Below, piece by piece: positions 1 to 5,211 of a stretch of DNA of 5,211 nt. The first letter of the stretch is position 1. Every line of letters begins with the position of its first letter. The stretch lies in NCBI GenBank assembly GCA_964564475.1, contig CAZMBM010000135.1, forward strand, positions 1 to 5,211, given 5' to 3'. Both the position numbers and the translations under genes were made by a program. The notes under the pieces are model-generated. The model ran no database searches. It had not been told where the DNA came from and saw only the letters and a program-made list of their open reading frames with translations. The DNA is from CG1-02-35-72 sp964564475 (GTDB lineage: Bacteria > Bacteroidota > Bacteroidia > Flavobacteriales > Flavobacteriaceae).

Positions 1-497
1 AAAAAGGTTTTTATTTTAGAGAAACATACTACAATAAACCCCTCACCGTAAAGAAGGAAAACAATCAAATTAGTTGGAAATTATCAAATGAAACGAAACT
101 TTTAGGAAAAATTGATTGTTTAAAAGCTACAGCCCAATTTAGAGGTCGTGAATATACAGCTTGGTATGCAAAAAATATACCTGTGTCTTTTGGTCCATGG
201 AAGTTAAATGGTTTAAGTGGGCTCATAATAGAGGCTTACGATTCTTCTGGATTTTTCAGGGTTCAAGCTACTAAAATTTCAATTGGAGACAGTGACAAAG
301 TAAGTCTAAAAATGAAAAAGGTAAACTTAGAAAAGGCGTTAACAATGGCAGAATTTTTTAATAAAAAGGGAAAACTGGAAGCAGATTTTATGACAAAATT
401 AAATAGCAGATTACCTAAAGGTATTAAACCTTTTAAAATAGCTAAAAACTGTAGCGATTGTGGTAAAGAATTAGAGATATTTAATAAAAATAATTAA
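1..497 (+). CDS. GLPGLI family protein, 5'-truncated by the window edge
   Basis: The reading frame is open from base 3 to the TAA at 495-497, giving 164 C-terminal residues. The N-terminus and signal peptide lie outside the window; by comparison with the third copy, about 95-100 residues are missing. The GTG at 183 lies inside conserved sequence (FRGREYTAWYA comes before it) and is not the start. Family hallmarks, numbered from base 3, are YFRE (4-7), Cys39 in CLKAT, FRGREYTAWYA (46-56), FGPWK (63-67) and the signature GLSGLI (70-75), where Ser replaces the usual Pro. The tail is NCSDCGKELEIFNKNN, with Cys150 and Cys153 as a CxxC pair. The fragment aligns almost without gaps to the gene at 1321-2103, its closest relative here. 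GLPGLI proteins (TIGR01200, Pfam Porph_ging) are exported Bacteroidota proteins of unknown function. The stop overlaps the next gene's ATG. The family call is secure; the biochemical role is unknown. Confidence 0.9.
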   Translation, partial: KGFYFRETYYNKPLTVKKENNQISWKLSNETKLLGKIDCLKATAQFRGREYTAWYAKNIPVSFGPWKLNGLSGLIIEAYDSSGFFRVQATKISIGDSDKVSLKMKKVNLEKALTMAEFFNKKGKLEADFMTKLNSRLPKGIKPFKIAKNCSDCGKELEIFNKNN

Positions 498-499
498 TG
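495..499 (+). promoter_or_regulatory. TAATG stop/start overlap between the first two GLPGLI genes
   Basis: The TAA of the upstream gene (495-497) shares its last A with the ATG of the next (497-499). Such one-base overlaps usually mean the two genes share a transcript and that ribosomes re-initiate from one to the next. No Shine-Dalgarno-like purine motif is visible upstream, only A/T-rich sequence encoding FNKNN, which fits Bacteroidota initiation. The other nearby ATG, at 505, is in a different frame, so 497 is the only sensible start. Confidence 0.75.
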
Positions 500-1252
500 C
501 TAATATGTCATAAACTTAAATATATTATAATATTCTTAATTTTTACTGGTCAACTTTTAGTGGCGCAAAAAAATATTGAGGTAACCTATTTGATACAATA
601 CAACACTGAAATGCCAAACAGCAGAATAGGGAATCTTCAAATCGATTTTAAGCATAATAAATCAGTCTTTCTTACCTCAAGAGGTAATCTCAAAAGTGGT
701 GTAACTCAAAAAGGCAGTAAATTTAAAGATGTAGAAAAAACGATTGAGGGCTATCCTGTTTTGGATAAAAGTAAGGATTCTTTAAAAACCAAAATGGAGA
801 TCAATAATAGTACTTACTTAGTACTTGAAACAATGCCAATTTTTAAATGGGTAATTGATAGTAAAGAAACTAAAAAAATAGGCACCTATGTTTGCAAAAA
901 GGCAACAACCTATTTTAGGGGTAGAAATTATATTGCTTGGTATGCTGTAGATTTACCAACACAATTTGGTCCTTGGAAATTTAATGGCTTACTGGGGCTT
1001 ATAATGGAGGTTTATGACGAAACCAATCGCTATCATTGGACAGCCCAAAAAATTAAGATGCTTAACAAAAAAATAGAATTACCAAAATACGAATCGTATT
1101 ATACTAAGATTGATTTGAGAAAATATGCTGAATTAAGATATGAAAGTCCACTAACTACAAACAAGTCACGACTACCAAGAGGCGCCGTTGTTGTAAGAAC
1201 TATTAGAGCACCAAGAAACGGTATGGAAATAAAATTTGAGTGGGAAGAATAA
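497..1252 (+). CDS. GLPGLI family protein, divergent copy with GLLGLI motif and no CxxC tail
   Basis: This is a complete 251-residue protein, a normal length for the family. Residues 1-23 form a Sec signal peptide (KLKYIIIFLIFTGQLLVA), probably cleaved before Gln24. Cys4 lies ahead of the hydrophobic core, so it is not a lipobox and the mature protein should be soluble. Conserved blocks are FKWVI (116-120), Cys133 in CKKATTYF, FRGRNYIAWYA (140-150), FGPWKF (157-162) and GLLGLI (164-169), with Leu in place of the signature Pro. The tail differs from the two neighbouring copies: after SRLPRG (225-230) it ends in MEIKFEWEE instead of a CxxC plus IFNKNN. The gene overlaps the preceding one by one base, so it is probably co-transcribed. 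Its last 12 bases lie in sequence that resembles the 3' end of the third copy in another frame (see 1241-1286). Family assignment is strong from motifs; function is unknown. Confidence 0.92.
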   Translation: MLICHKLKYIIIFLIFTGQLLVAQKNIEVTYLIQYNTEMPNSRIGNLQIDFKHNKSVFLTSRGNLKSGVTQKGSKFKDVEKTIEGYPVLDKSKDSLKTKMEINNSTYLVLETMPIFKWVIDSKETKKIGTYVCKKATTYFRGRNYIAWYAVDLPTQFGPWKFNGLLGLIMEVYDETNRYHWTAQKIKMLNKKIELPKYESYYTKIDLRKYAELRYESPLTTNKSRLPRGAVVVRTIRAPRNGMEIKFEWEE

Positions 1253-1286
1253 AATCTTTAAAAATGGATGGAAATTGTTAGTGAAA
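1241..1286 (+). pseudogene. Remnant of a GLPGLI gene 3' end in the spacer
   Basis: Bases 1241-1278 match 2021-2058, inside the third GLPGLI gene, at 33 of 38 positions without gaps. The 15 bases 1256-1270 are identical. After base 1278 the match resumes at TAGTGAAA (1279-1286), which corresponds to 2067-2074, so eight bases are missing. In the homologous frame, from 1243, it reads GRIKSLKMDGNC and then a stop, against GRTKPLKMDENCDDC in the intact gene. Similarity stops abruptly upstream of 1241. The remnant overlaps the end of the 497-1252 gene in a different frame and supplies its last codons and stop. I infer the residue of a duplicated or deleted copy. It has no start and cannot encode a useful product. 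Confidence 0.6.
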
Positions 1287-1320
1287 CGTTTATTAAAGGA
1301 CATCCTAAAATTAAAATAAA

Positions 1321-2103
1321 TTGAATAGATTATATAACATTTTACTTGTATTATTGATAGCCAATTTAAACACCAACGCCCAAAACAAAACTATTTGTGG
1401 TGAGGTTTATTATAAACAAGCTACAAATTTTTCAAGATATTTTGTACGTCAATTTATAATGCAATTTAACAATGACGCTTCTTTATATCAGGAATACAAA
1501 CCGAAAATTAAAAAAGGGGAACTAAAAAAAGTTTATTCTAATCAAGACTTAACTTACGCTAACGAAATAGCTCGTAACAATCTTTCACCTGAATTTTTTT
1601 ATTCAAACAAAAAGGATTTATACTTTAGAGAAATTTGGTTTGATAAGCCCTTGTTGGTAAAAGAAAACAATTTTATTTTTAAATGGGTATTACAAAAAGA
1701 AACTAAAAAAATAGGAAATTTTTCTTGTCAAAAAGCAACAACTACTTTTAGAGGTAGAAATTATATTGCTTGGTTTGCAAAAGAGATACCTGTACCATTT
1801 GGGCCGTGGAAATTTAAAAATTTACCAGGTCTCATATTAGAAATTTATGATACGGAAAATGTATTTCACATAATAGTTCAAAAAATTAAAATAGGCCAGA
1901 AAACTAATTGTAAATTAAATATTACGGCTAAAGAACTTCAAACGCCATTATCTTTAAAGGCATATTTTAAAGAAAGGAAGAATCTTATAAATGCAGATTT
2001 TGCAAGATTAAGTAGCAAAATGGGTAGAACTAAACCTTTAAAAATGGATGAAAATTGTGACGATTGTAGTGAAAGTATAGAAATATTTAATAAAAATAAT
2101 TAA
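1321..2103 (+). CDS. GLPGLI family protein, TTG start, with C-terminal CxxC
   Basis: A 260-residue exported protein carrying the full set of family motifs. TTG at 1321 is the only plausible start: an in-frame TAA lies at 1312-1314, and the residues from 1321 (MNRLYNILLVLLIANLNTNAQ) form a complete signal peptide cut near Ala20/Gln21. No downstream start would keep it. TTG is uncommon in this phylum, so a mutated or misread ATG is possible. Conserved blocks are YFRE (101-104), FKWVL (120-124), Cys136 in CQKAT, FRGRNYIAWFA (143-153), PFGPWKF (159-165) and NLPGLI (167-172), the only copy here with the canonical Pro. Other cysteines are Cys26 and Cys197. The C-terminus has Cys246-x-x-Cys249 and ends IFNKNN, like the truncated first copy; the pair could form a disulfide or bind metal, but neither is shown. 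The spacer before it is A-rich, with no recognisable promoter. Its last 55 bases recur after the assembly gap. Confidence 0.9.
   Translation: MNRLYNILLVLLIANLNTNAQNKTICGEVYYKQATNFSRYFVRQFIMQFNNDASLYQEYKPKIKKGELKKVYSNQDLTYANEIARNNLSPEFFYSNKKDLYFREIWFDKPLLVKENNFIFKWVLQKETKKIGNFSCQKATTTFRGRNYIAWFAKEIPVPFGPWKFKNLPGLILEIYDTENVFHIIVQKIKIGQKTNCKLNITAKELQTPLSLKAYFKERKNLINADFARLSSKMGRTKPLKMDENCDDCSESIEIFNKNN
2049..2103 (+). repeat. 55-base direct repeat, left copy
   Basis: The last 55 bases of the third GLPGLI gene, ending on its stop codon and directly abutting the N run, are identical to 2204-2258. The repeat covers ENCDDCSESIEIFNKNN plus the stop. Its length and its placement exactly at both gap edges suggest overlapping contig ends that were not merged, although a true tandem copy of the gene tail is also possible. 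Confidence 0.95.
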
Positions 2104-2203
2104 NNNNNNNNNNNNNNNNNNNNNNNNNNNNNNNNNNNNNNNNNNNNNNNNNNNNNNNNNNNNNNNNNNNNNNNNNNNNNNNNNNNNNNNNNNNNNNNNN
2201 NNN
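2104..2203. other. Assembly gap of exactly 100 N
   Basis: One hundred N bases in a row, the conventional placeholder for a scaffold gap of unknown size. Identical 55-base sequence on both sides means the true distance may be zero (the contig ends overlap), or the gap may hide one or more further GLPGLI copies that the assembler could not resolve. Confidence 0.98.
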
Positions 2204-2258
2204 TGAAAATTGTGACGATTGTAGTGAAAGTATAGAAATATTTAATAAAAATAATTAA
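2204..2258 (+). repeat. 55-base direct repeat, right copy (GLPGLI gene 3' end)
   Basis: Identical to 2049-2103. From 2205 it encodes the 17 C-terminal residues ENCDDCSESIEIFNKNN, with TAA at 2256-2258. It is either the same gene end seen twice because of the assembly gap, or the visible tail of another GLPGLI gene lying in the gap. Either way a GLPGLI gene ends 25 bases before the receptor gene at 2284. Confidence 0.9.
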
Positions 2259-2283
2259 TTAATTTTTAGAAATATATTATTAA

Positions 2284-4947
2284 ATGAGGTACGTTTTACT
2301 GTTTGTTTGCTTTTATTGTTTTACACTTATTGCGTATTCTCAGACTACAATAACAGGTCATATTTCAGATACCACCAAAACAGTTATTCCTTATGCCAAT
2401 GTGGTTTTAAGTAGTACAGATAATTTAATTGTGGCCTATACTTTTTCTAATGAAAAAGGTCTGTACACATTAAAGACAAATAAAACAGGCACATTTAATT
2501 TGCGCTTTTCGGCTATGGGTTATAAAACCGTCATAATCCCCATAGAAATTACCCCGCAAACCAAAAAAATTAGTAAAAGTGTATCGCTAAAAGAAAAGTC
2601 TTTTACGCTTAACGAGGTTATTGTACAAGCCAATAAACCTATTACAGTAAAAAGAGACACGGTTGTTTTTATAGCATCTGCCTTTAAAAAAGGTAACGAA
2701 CAGGTGGTAGAAGACCTGCTAAAAAATATACCGGGTCTAAGCGTAGATAGTAAGGGCACCATAAAAGTAAACAATACCGAAGTAGAAAAAGTTATGGTAG
2801 AGGGCGATGATTTTTTTGATAAAGGCTATAAAATTCTCACTAAAAATATGCCAGTAAATCCCATAGAAAAAGTCGAAATATTAAAACACTATTCTAACAA
2901 CAAATTACTTAAAGGGATTGAACAAAGTGACAAGGTGGCCTTAAACCTTATTTTAAAAGACGATGCCAAACGCCAATGGTTTGGCAATTTTGAAATGACT
3001 TACGACGCTTCTTTAAAAAGCTATTATGAGTTTAAGAGCAACTTGATGAATTTTGGTAAAAAAAACAAATACTATTTTTTAACCAATTTTAACAATATTG
3101 GCAGTGATGCTACGGGCGATATTTACCAACTGATACATCCTTTTCATTTTAATGAACCCGGCAGTATTGGCGATGACGAAACGGCTAAAAGTTTATTGGG
3201 TTTAAGTGCTTATATACCCAATTTTAAAGCTTCGCGCACAAATTTTAACAATGCAGAACTCTTGTCTTTAAACGCTATATTTAAACCCAATAAAAATTTA
3301 AAAATAAAACCTTTAGCCTTTTTTAATTGGGACGAAAACGATTTTTTTAGAAATTCAGTACAGTCATTTAATATCAATAACACCCAGTTTACAAATACCG
3401 AAGATTATAGACTGCGAAAGAAACAGTTTACAGGTTTTGGTAAAATAGACATAAGCTACGATATTTCTAAAACCAAAACCCTTAAAATAATTAGCAAGTA
3501 CAACAATCAGAATAAAAATGATAAAAGCAATCTCGTTTTTAATAATGACCCTACACAAGAAAACTTAAAAACCAACAATGAACTATTTGACCAAAAAGTG
3601 AGGTTTACCAATAAATTTAAAAAACACAAAGTCTTTTTACTCACCGCGCGGTACATAAACGAAAAAACACCGCAGACCTATACCCTAAATAAGTTTTTTT
3701 ATCAAGATTTATTTCCGAGCCTTAGCAATGTAAACAACGTAGCACAGCTAAGCAAAAGCCACATGCAGTTTGCCGGCTTTGAAGCCCATTTAATGGACAG
3801 AAAGCAAAGTGGCAATCTTTTAGAATTACAGTTTGGCAATAAATACAGAAACGATAAACTCGCTTCAAACTTTTTGCTTAAAAAAGAAAAGACCGTTGTA
3901 AATAAACCCGTTGGCTATCAAAATAACACAACTTACACAACCAATAATTTATATTTTAAATCTAAGTACCGTTTAAAAATTAAGCAGGTCGCTTTTATAG
4001 GTAAATTAGATTTTAACCAACTGTATAACAGTTTAAAACAAAAAGGAACTAAAAAAAGCCAACAGCCTTTTTTTATAAACCCTTCTGTCGGTTTTGATTG
4101 GGAAATAAACAAAAAAAACAAAATTGTTACATCGTATGCTATTAACACAACTAATGCCAAAATTTTAGATGTTTACAGCAATTATGTCCTTACGAGTTTT
4201 CGCTCTTTTACCAAAGGGACAGGTGGGTTTAACCAGTTAAATGCGTCATCAATAACTTTAAACTACCAATTAGGCAATTGGAGCGACAAGTTTTTTGCCA
4301 ACACCTTTATATTTTATAATAAGAACCACGATTTCTTTTCAACAAATTCGTTGGTAACACAAAACTATTCGCAGTCTGATAAAATTTTGATTAAAGACCG
4401 CAAGATGTTCCTCTTATCTTCTACAATAGACCGTTATTTTAAAGCTATTTCATCTAATTTAAAACTCAAATTTGGCTATTCTAACTCAAATTATAAAAAC
4501 AGTGTAAACAGTACTGCTTTGCGCGAAGTTATCGTTATAAATTACAATTACGGTTTGTCTTTACGTTCTGGTTTTAGAGGCATTTTTAATTATGACATCG
4601 GTACAAAATGGACGACCAGTCAAATAAAAACATCTTTTTCTAATACGTTTACAGACAATATGAGTTATTTAGATTTATCGTTTGTTTTTAACGATAAGTT
4701 TGATGCACAACTACAAACAGAACGCTACTTTTTTGGCAATCTAGAGCGCGATAACACCTATTATTTTATGGATTTAACAGCCAATTATAAACCTAAAAAA
4801 AGCAAACTAAGCCTGTCTCTTTCGGCAAAAAACTTATTTAACACTTTGCGCTTTAAAAACTATTCCATTAGCGACATCAGCACTTCTACAACAGCTTACA
4901 GGCTTTTGCCTAGATATATTTTGGTCAGTTTAAAATACAGATTTTAA
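2284..4947 (+). CDS. TonB-dependent-receptor-like outer membrane beta-barrel protein with CarboxypepD_reg domain
   Basis: An 887-residue outer membrane protein. Residues 1-20 are a signal peptide (MRYVLLFVCFYCFTLIAYSQ). About 22-92 is a carboxypeptidase-regulatory-like Ig fold (ITGHISD, PYANVVL, FSNEKGLYTL, FSAMGYKT). LNEVIV (109-114) sits where Bacteroidota receptors carry the Ton box. About 120-226 is a plug-like region with family landmarks LLKNIPGLSVDSKGTIKVNN, VEKVMVEGDDFF, LTKNMPVNPIEKVEIL and the closing VALNLILKDD. From about 230 to the end are alternating aromatic/polar strands of a large barrel, with AKNLFNT near the end and the terminal strand PRYILVSLKYRF ending in Phe, as expected for BAM-dependent insertion. 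This resembles the OMP_b-brl_3 group more than nutrient-specific SusC proteins. There is no adjacent SusD-like lipoprotein, so the ligand cannot be inferred. The ATG at 2284 follows a 25-base A/T-rich gap after a GLPGLI stop, indicating a shared transcript. Whether transport is TonB-driven is inferred. Confidence 0.88.
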   Translation: MRYVLLFVCFYCFTLIAYSQTTITGHISDTTKTVIPYANVVLSSTDNLIVAYTFSNEKGLYTLKTNKTGTFNLRFSAMGYKTVIIPIEITPQTKKISKSVSLKEKSFTLNEVIVQANKPITVKRDTVVFIASAFKKGNEQVVEDLLKNIPGLSVDSKGTIKVNNTEVEKVMVEGDDFFDKGYKILTKNMPVNPIEKVEILKHYSNNKLLKGIEQSDKVALNLILKDDAKRQWFGNFEMTYDASLKSYYEFKSNLMNFGKKNKYYFLTNFNNIGSDATGDIYQLIHPFHFNEPGSIGDDETAKSLLGLSAYIPNFKASRTNFNNAELLSLNAIFKPNKNLKIKPLAFFNWDENDFFRNSVQSFNINNTQFTNTEDYRLRKKQFTGFGKIDISYDISKTKTLKIISKYNNQNKNDKSNLVFNNDPTQENLKTNNELFDQKVRFTNKFKKHKVFLLTARYINEKTPQTYTLNKFFYQDLFPSLSNVNNVAQLSKSHMQFAGFEAHLMDRKQSGNLLELQFGNKYRNDKLASNFLLKKEKTVVNKPVGYQNNTTYTTNNLYFKSKYRLKIKQVAFIGKLDFNQLYNSLKQKGTKKSQQPFFINPSVGFDWEINKKNKIVTSYAINTTNAKILDVYSNYVLTSFRSFTKGTGGFNQLNASSITLNYQLGNWSDKFFANTFIFYNKNHDFFSTNSLVTQNYSQSDKILIKDRKMFLLSSTIDRYFKAISSNLKLKFGYSNSNYKNSVNSTALREVIVINYNYGLSLRSGFRGIFNYDIGTKWTTSQIKTSFSNTFTDNMSYLDLSFVFNDKFDAQLQTERYFFGNLERDNTYYFMDLTANYKPKKSKLSLSLSAKNLFNTLRFKNYSISDISTSTTAYRLLPRYILVSLKYRF

Positions 4948-5149
4948 AAGAAGCGTCTTAATTAATTCCTACATCTTATACAACCACAAAGCCGGGTTAA
5001 CGGTTTTAACTTCTTTAAAAAGCAGAAAAGCCAAAATGGTTTTACTGGCACATATTAAACCCAAAGACGCTACAGAATTAAAGGCTTTGTTTATAGTATT
5101 ACCTATCAAGATTCCTCTTCAGATATACAGAATTTGCAAATAATGCAAA

Positions 5150-5169
5150 ATCTAGCGAAATCGCTAGAT
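5150..5169. repeat. 20-base inverted repeat (9-base arms, 2-base centre)
   Basis: ATCTAGCGA, then AA, then TCGCTAGAT: the two 9-base arms are perfect reverse complements. As RNA it would fold as an 8-bp stem with an AAAU loop. No T run follows, so it is not a classic intrinsic terminator. It could be a dyad operator or simply a hairpin; no partner gene is visible to decide. Confidence 0.7.
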
Positions 5170-5178
5170 GCCTATTTC

Positions 5179-5189
5179 GGGGGGGGGGG
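5179..5189 (+). repeat. Homopolymeric tract of eleven G
   Basis: Eleven consecutive G bases follow TATTTC in strongly AT-rich sequence. In the + frame entering the tract (reading LAKSLDAYF), eleven G lead to a stop at 5203-5205 and twelve give a stop right after the tract, while seven, ten or thirteen would leave the frame open to the window edge. It is either a slippage-prone tract or a sequencing/assembly error. Confidence 0.9.
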
Positions 5190-5211
5190 TAAAAGGGCTT
5201 TTTAAAAATTA

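Larger units (their letters stand above)
4948..5211. other. Region downstream of the receptor gene with no gene that can be called
   Basis: These 264 bases follow the receptor stop. No frame has a start codon with a recognisable product. Three short frames are open: a + frame from 4946 to the stop at 5141-5143 (an ATG at 5036 would give 35 residues); a - strand frame of 49 sense codons, 4969-5118, reading a hydrophobic stretch that ends NPALWLYKM but has no ATG start; and a + frame from about 5056 that runs into the G tract at 5179. None matches a family I know. A strong intrinsic terminator (GC hairpin followed by a T run) is not visible directly after the receptor gene. The stretch may hold gene remnants or an ordinary spacer. 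Confidence 0.5.

Noticed and set aside
183..497. A 104-residue protein starting at GTG 183
   Set aside because: The same frame is open to base 3 and encodes conserved family sequence upstream (FRGREYTAWYA), so the GTG is an internal Val codon.
1253..1320. Bacteroidota promoter (TAnnTTTG with an upstream TTG) before the third GLPGLI gene
   Set aside because: No TAnnTTTG match is present in the spacer; the gene more likely shares the upstream transcript.
2520..2774. 84-codon frame on the - strand
   Set aside because: It lies wholly inside the receptor gene, antisense to well-conserved plug-region sequence, and has no independent support.
3364..3558. 64-codon frame on the - strand
   Set aside because: Antisense shadow within the barrel region; hydrophobic translation is expected opposite Asn/Lys-rich codons.
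3933..4160. 75-codon frame on the - strand
   Set aside because: Antisense shadow of the barrel-coding sequence with no recognisable protein features beyond composition.
4953..5070. GCGTCTT at 4953-4959 and AAGACGC at 5064-5070 as a long-range inverted repeat
   Set aside because: Seven-base arms more than 100 bases apart are expected by chance and show no link to gene boundaries.
5191..5202. AAAAG-GG-CTTTT as a terminator
   Set aside because: Only five weak, mostly A-T pairs with a two-base loop and no clean T run; too unstable to call.
1..5211. CRISPR array, tRNA or rRNA genes
   Set aside because: No regularly spaced repeats and no tRNA- or rRNA-like conserved segments were seen on either strand.

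Overview
The window looks like AT-rich Bacteroidota DNA, most likely from a Flavobacteriia-type organism. The grounds are codon use rich in TTA, AAA and AAT, no clear Shine-Dalgarno sequences, signal peptides that end just before a Gln, and two protein families typical of that phylum: GLPGLI proteins and an outer-membrane beta-barrel receptor of the CarboxypepD_reg/OMP_b-brl_3 type. No species can be named from the sequence.

Layout, all on the + strand. A 5'-truncated GLPGLI gene (1-497) overlaps by one base the start of a second, complete GLPGLI gene (497-1252). A 68-base spacer follows. It carries a broken remnant of a GLPGLI 3' end (about 1241-1286). A third complete GLPGLI gene (1321-2103) begins with TTG. 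A run of exactly 100 N (2104-2203) marks a scaffold gap. The 55 bases before the gap are repeated exactly after it (2204-2258) and again encode the last 17 residues of a GLPGLI protein. A large TonB-dependent-receptor-like gene (2284-4947, 887 aa) starts 25 bases later. The last 264 bases (4948-5211) have no gene I can call. They hold a 20-base inverted repeat and a run of eleven G.

Working model (inference): the GLPGLI proteins are exported and probably act in the periplasm or at the outer membrane together with the barrel protein. They form a same-strand array with tight spacing and at least one stop/start overlap. GLPGLI proteins have no established biochemical function. The array seems to evolve by duplication and loss: there are three paralogues, an orphan tail in one spacer and a duplicated tail at the gap. 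The three copies differ in two visible ways. Only the third keeps the Pro of the LPGLI motif, and only the first and third carry a C-terminal Cys-x-x-Cys followed by IFNKNN. The most useful points for follow-up are the gap structure, the tail remnant, the divergent C-termini and the G11 tract.
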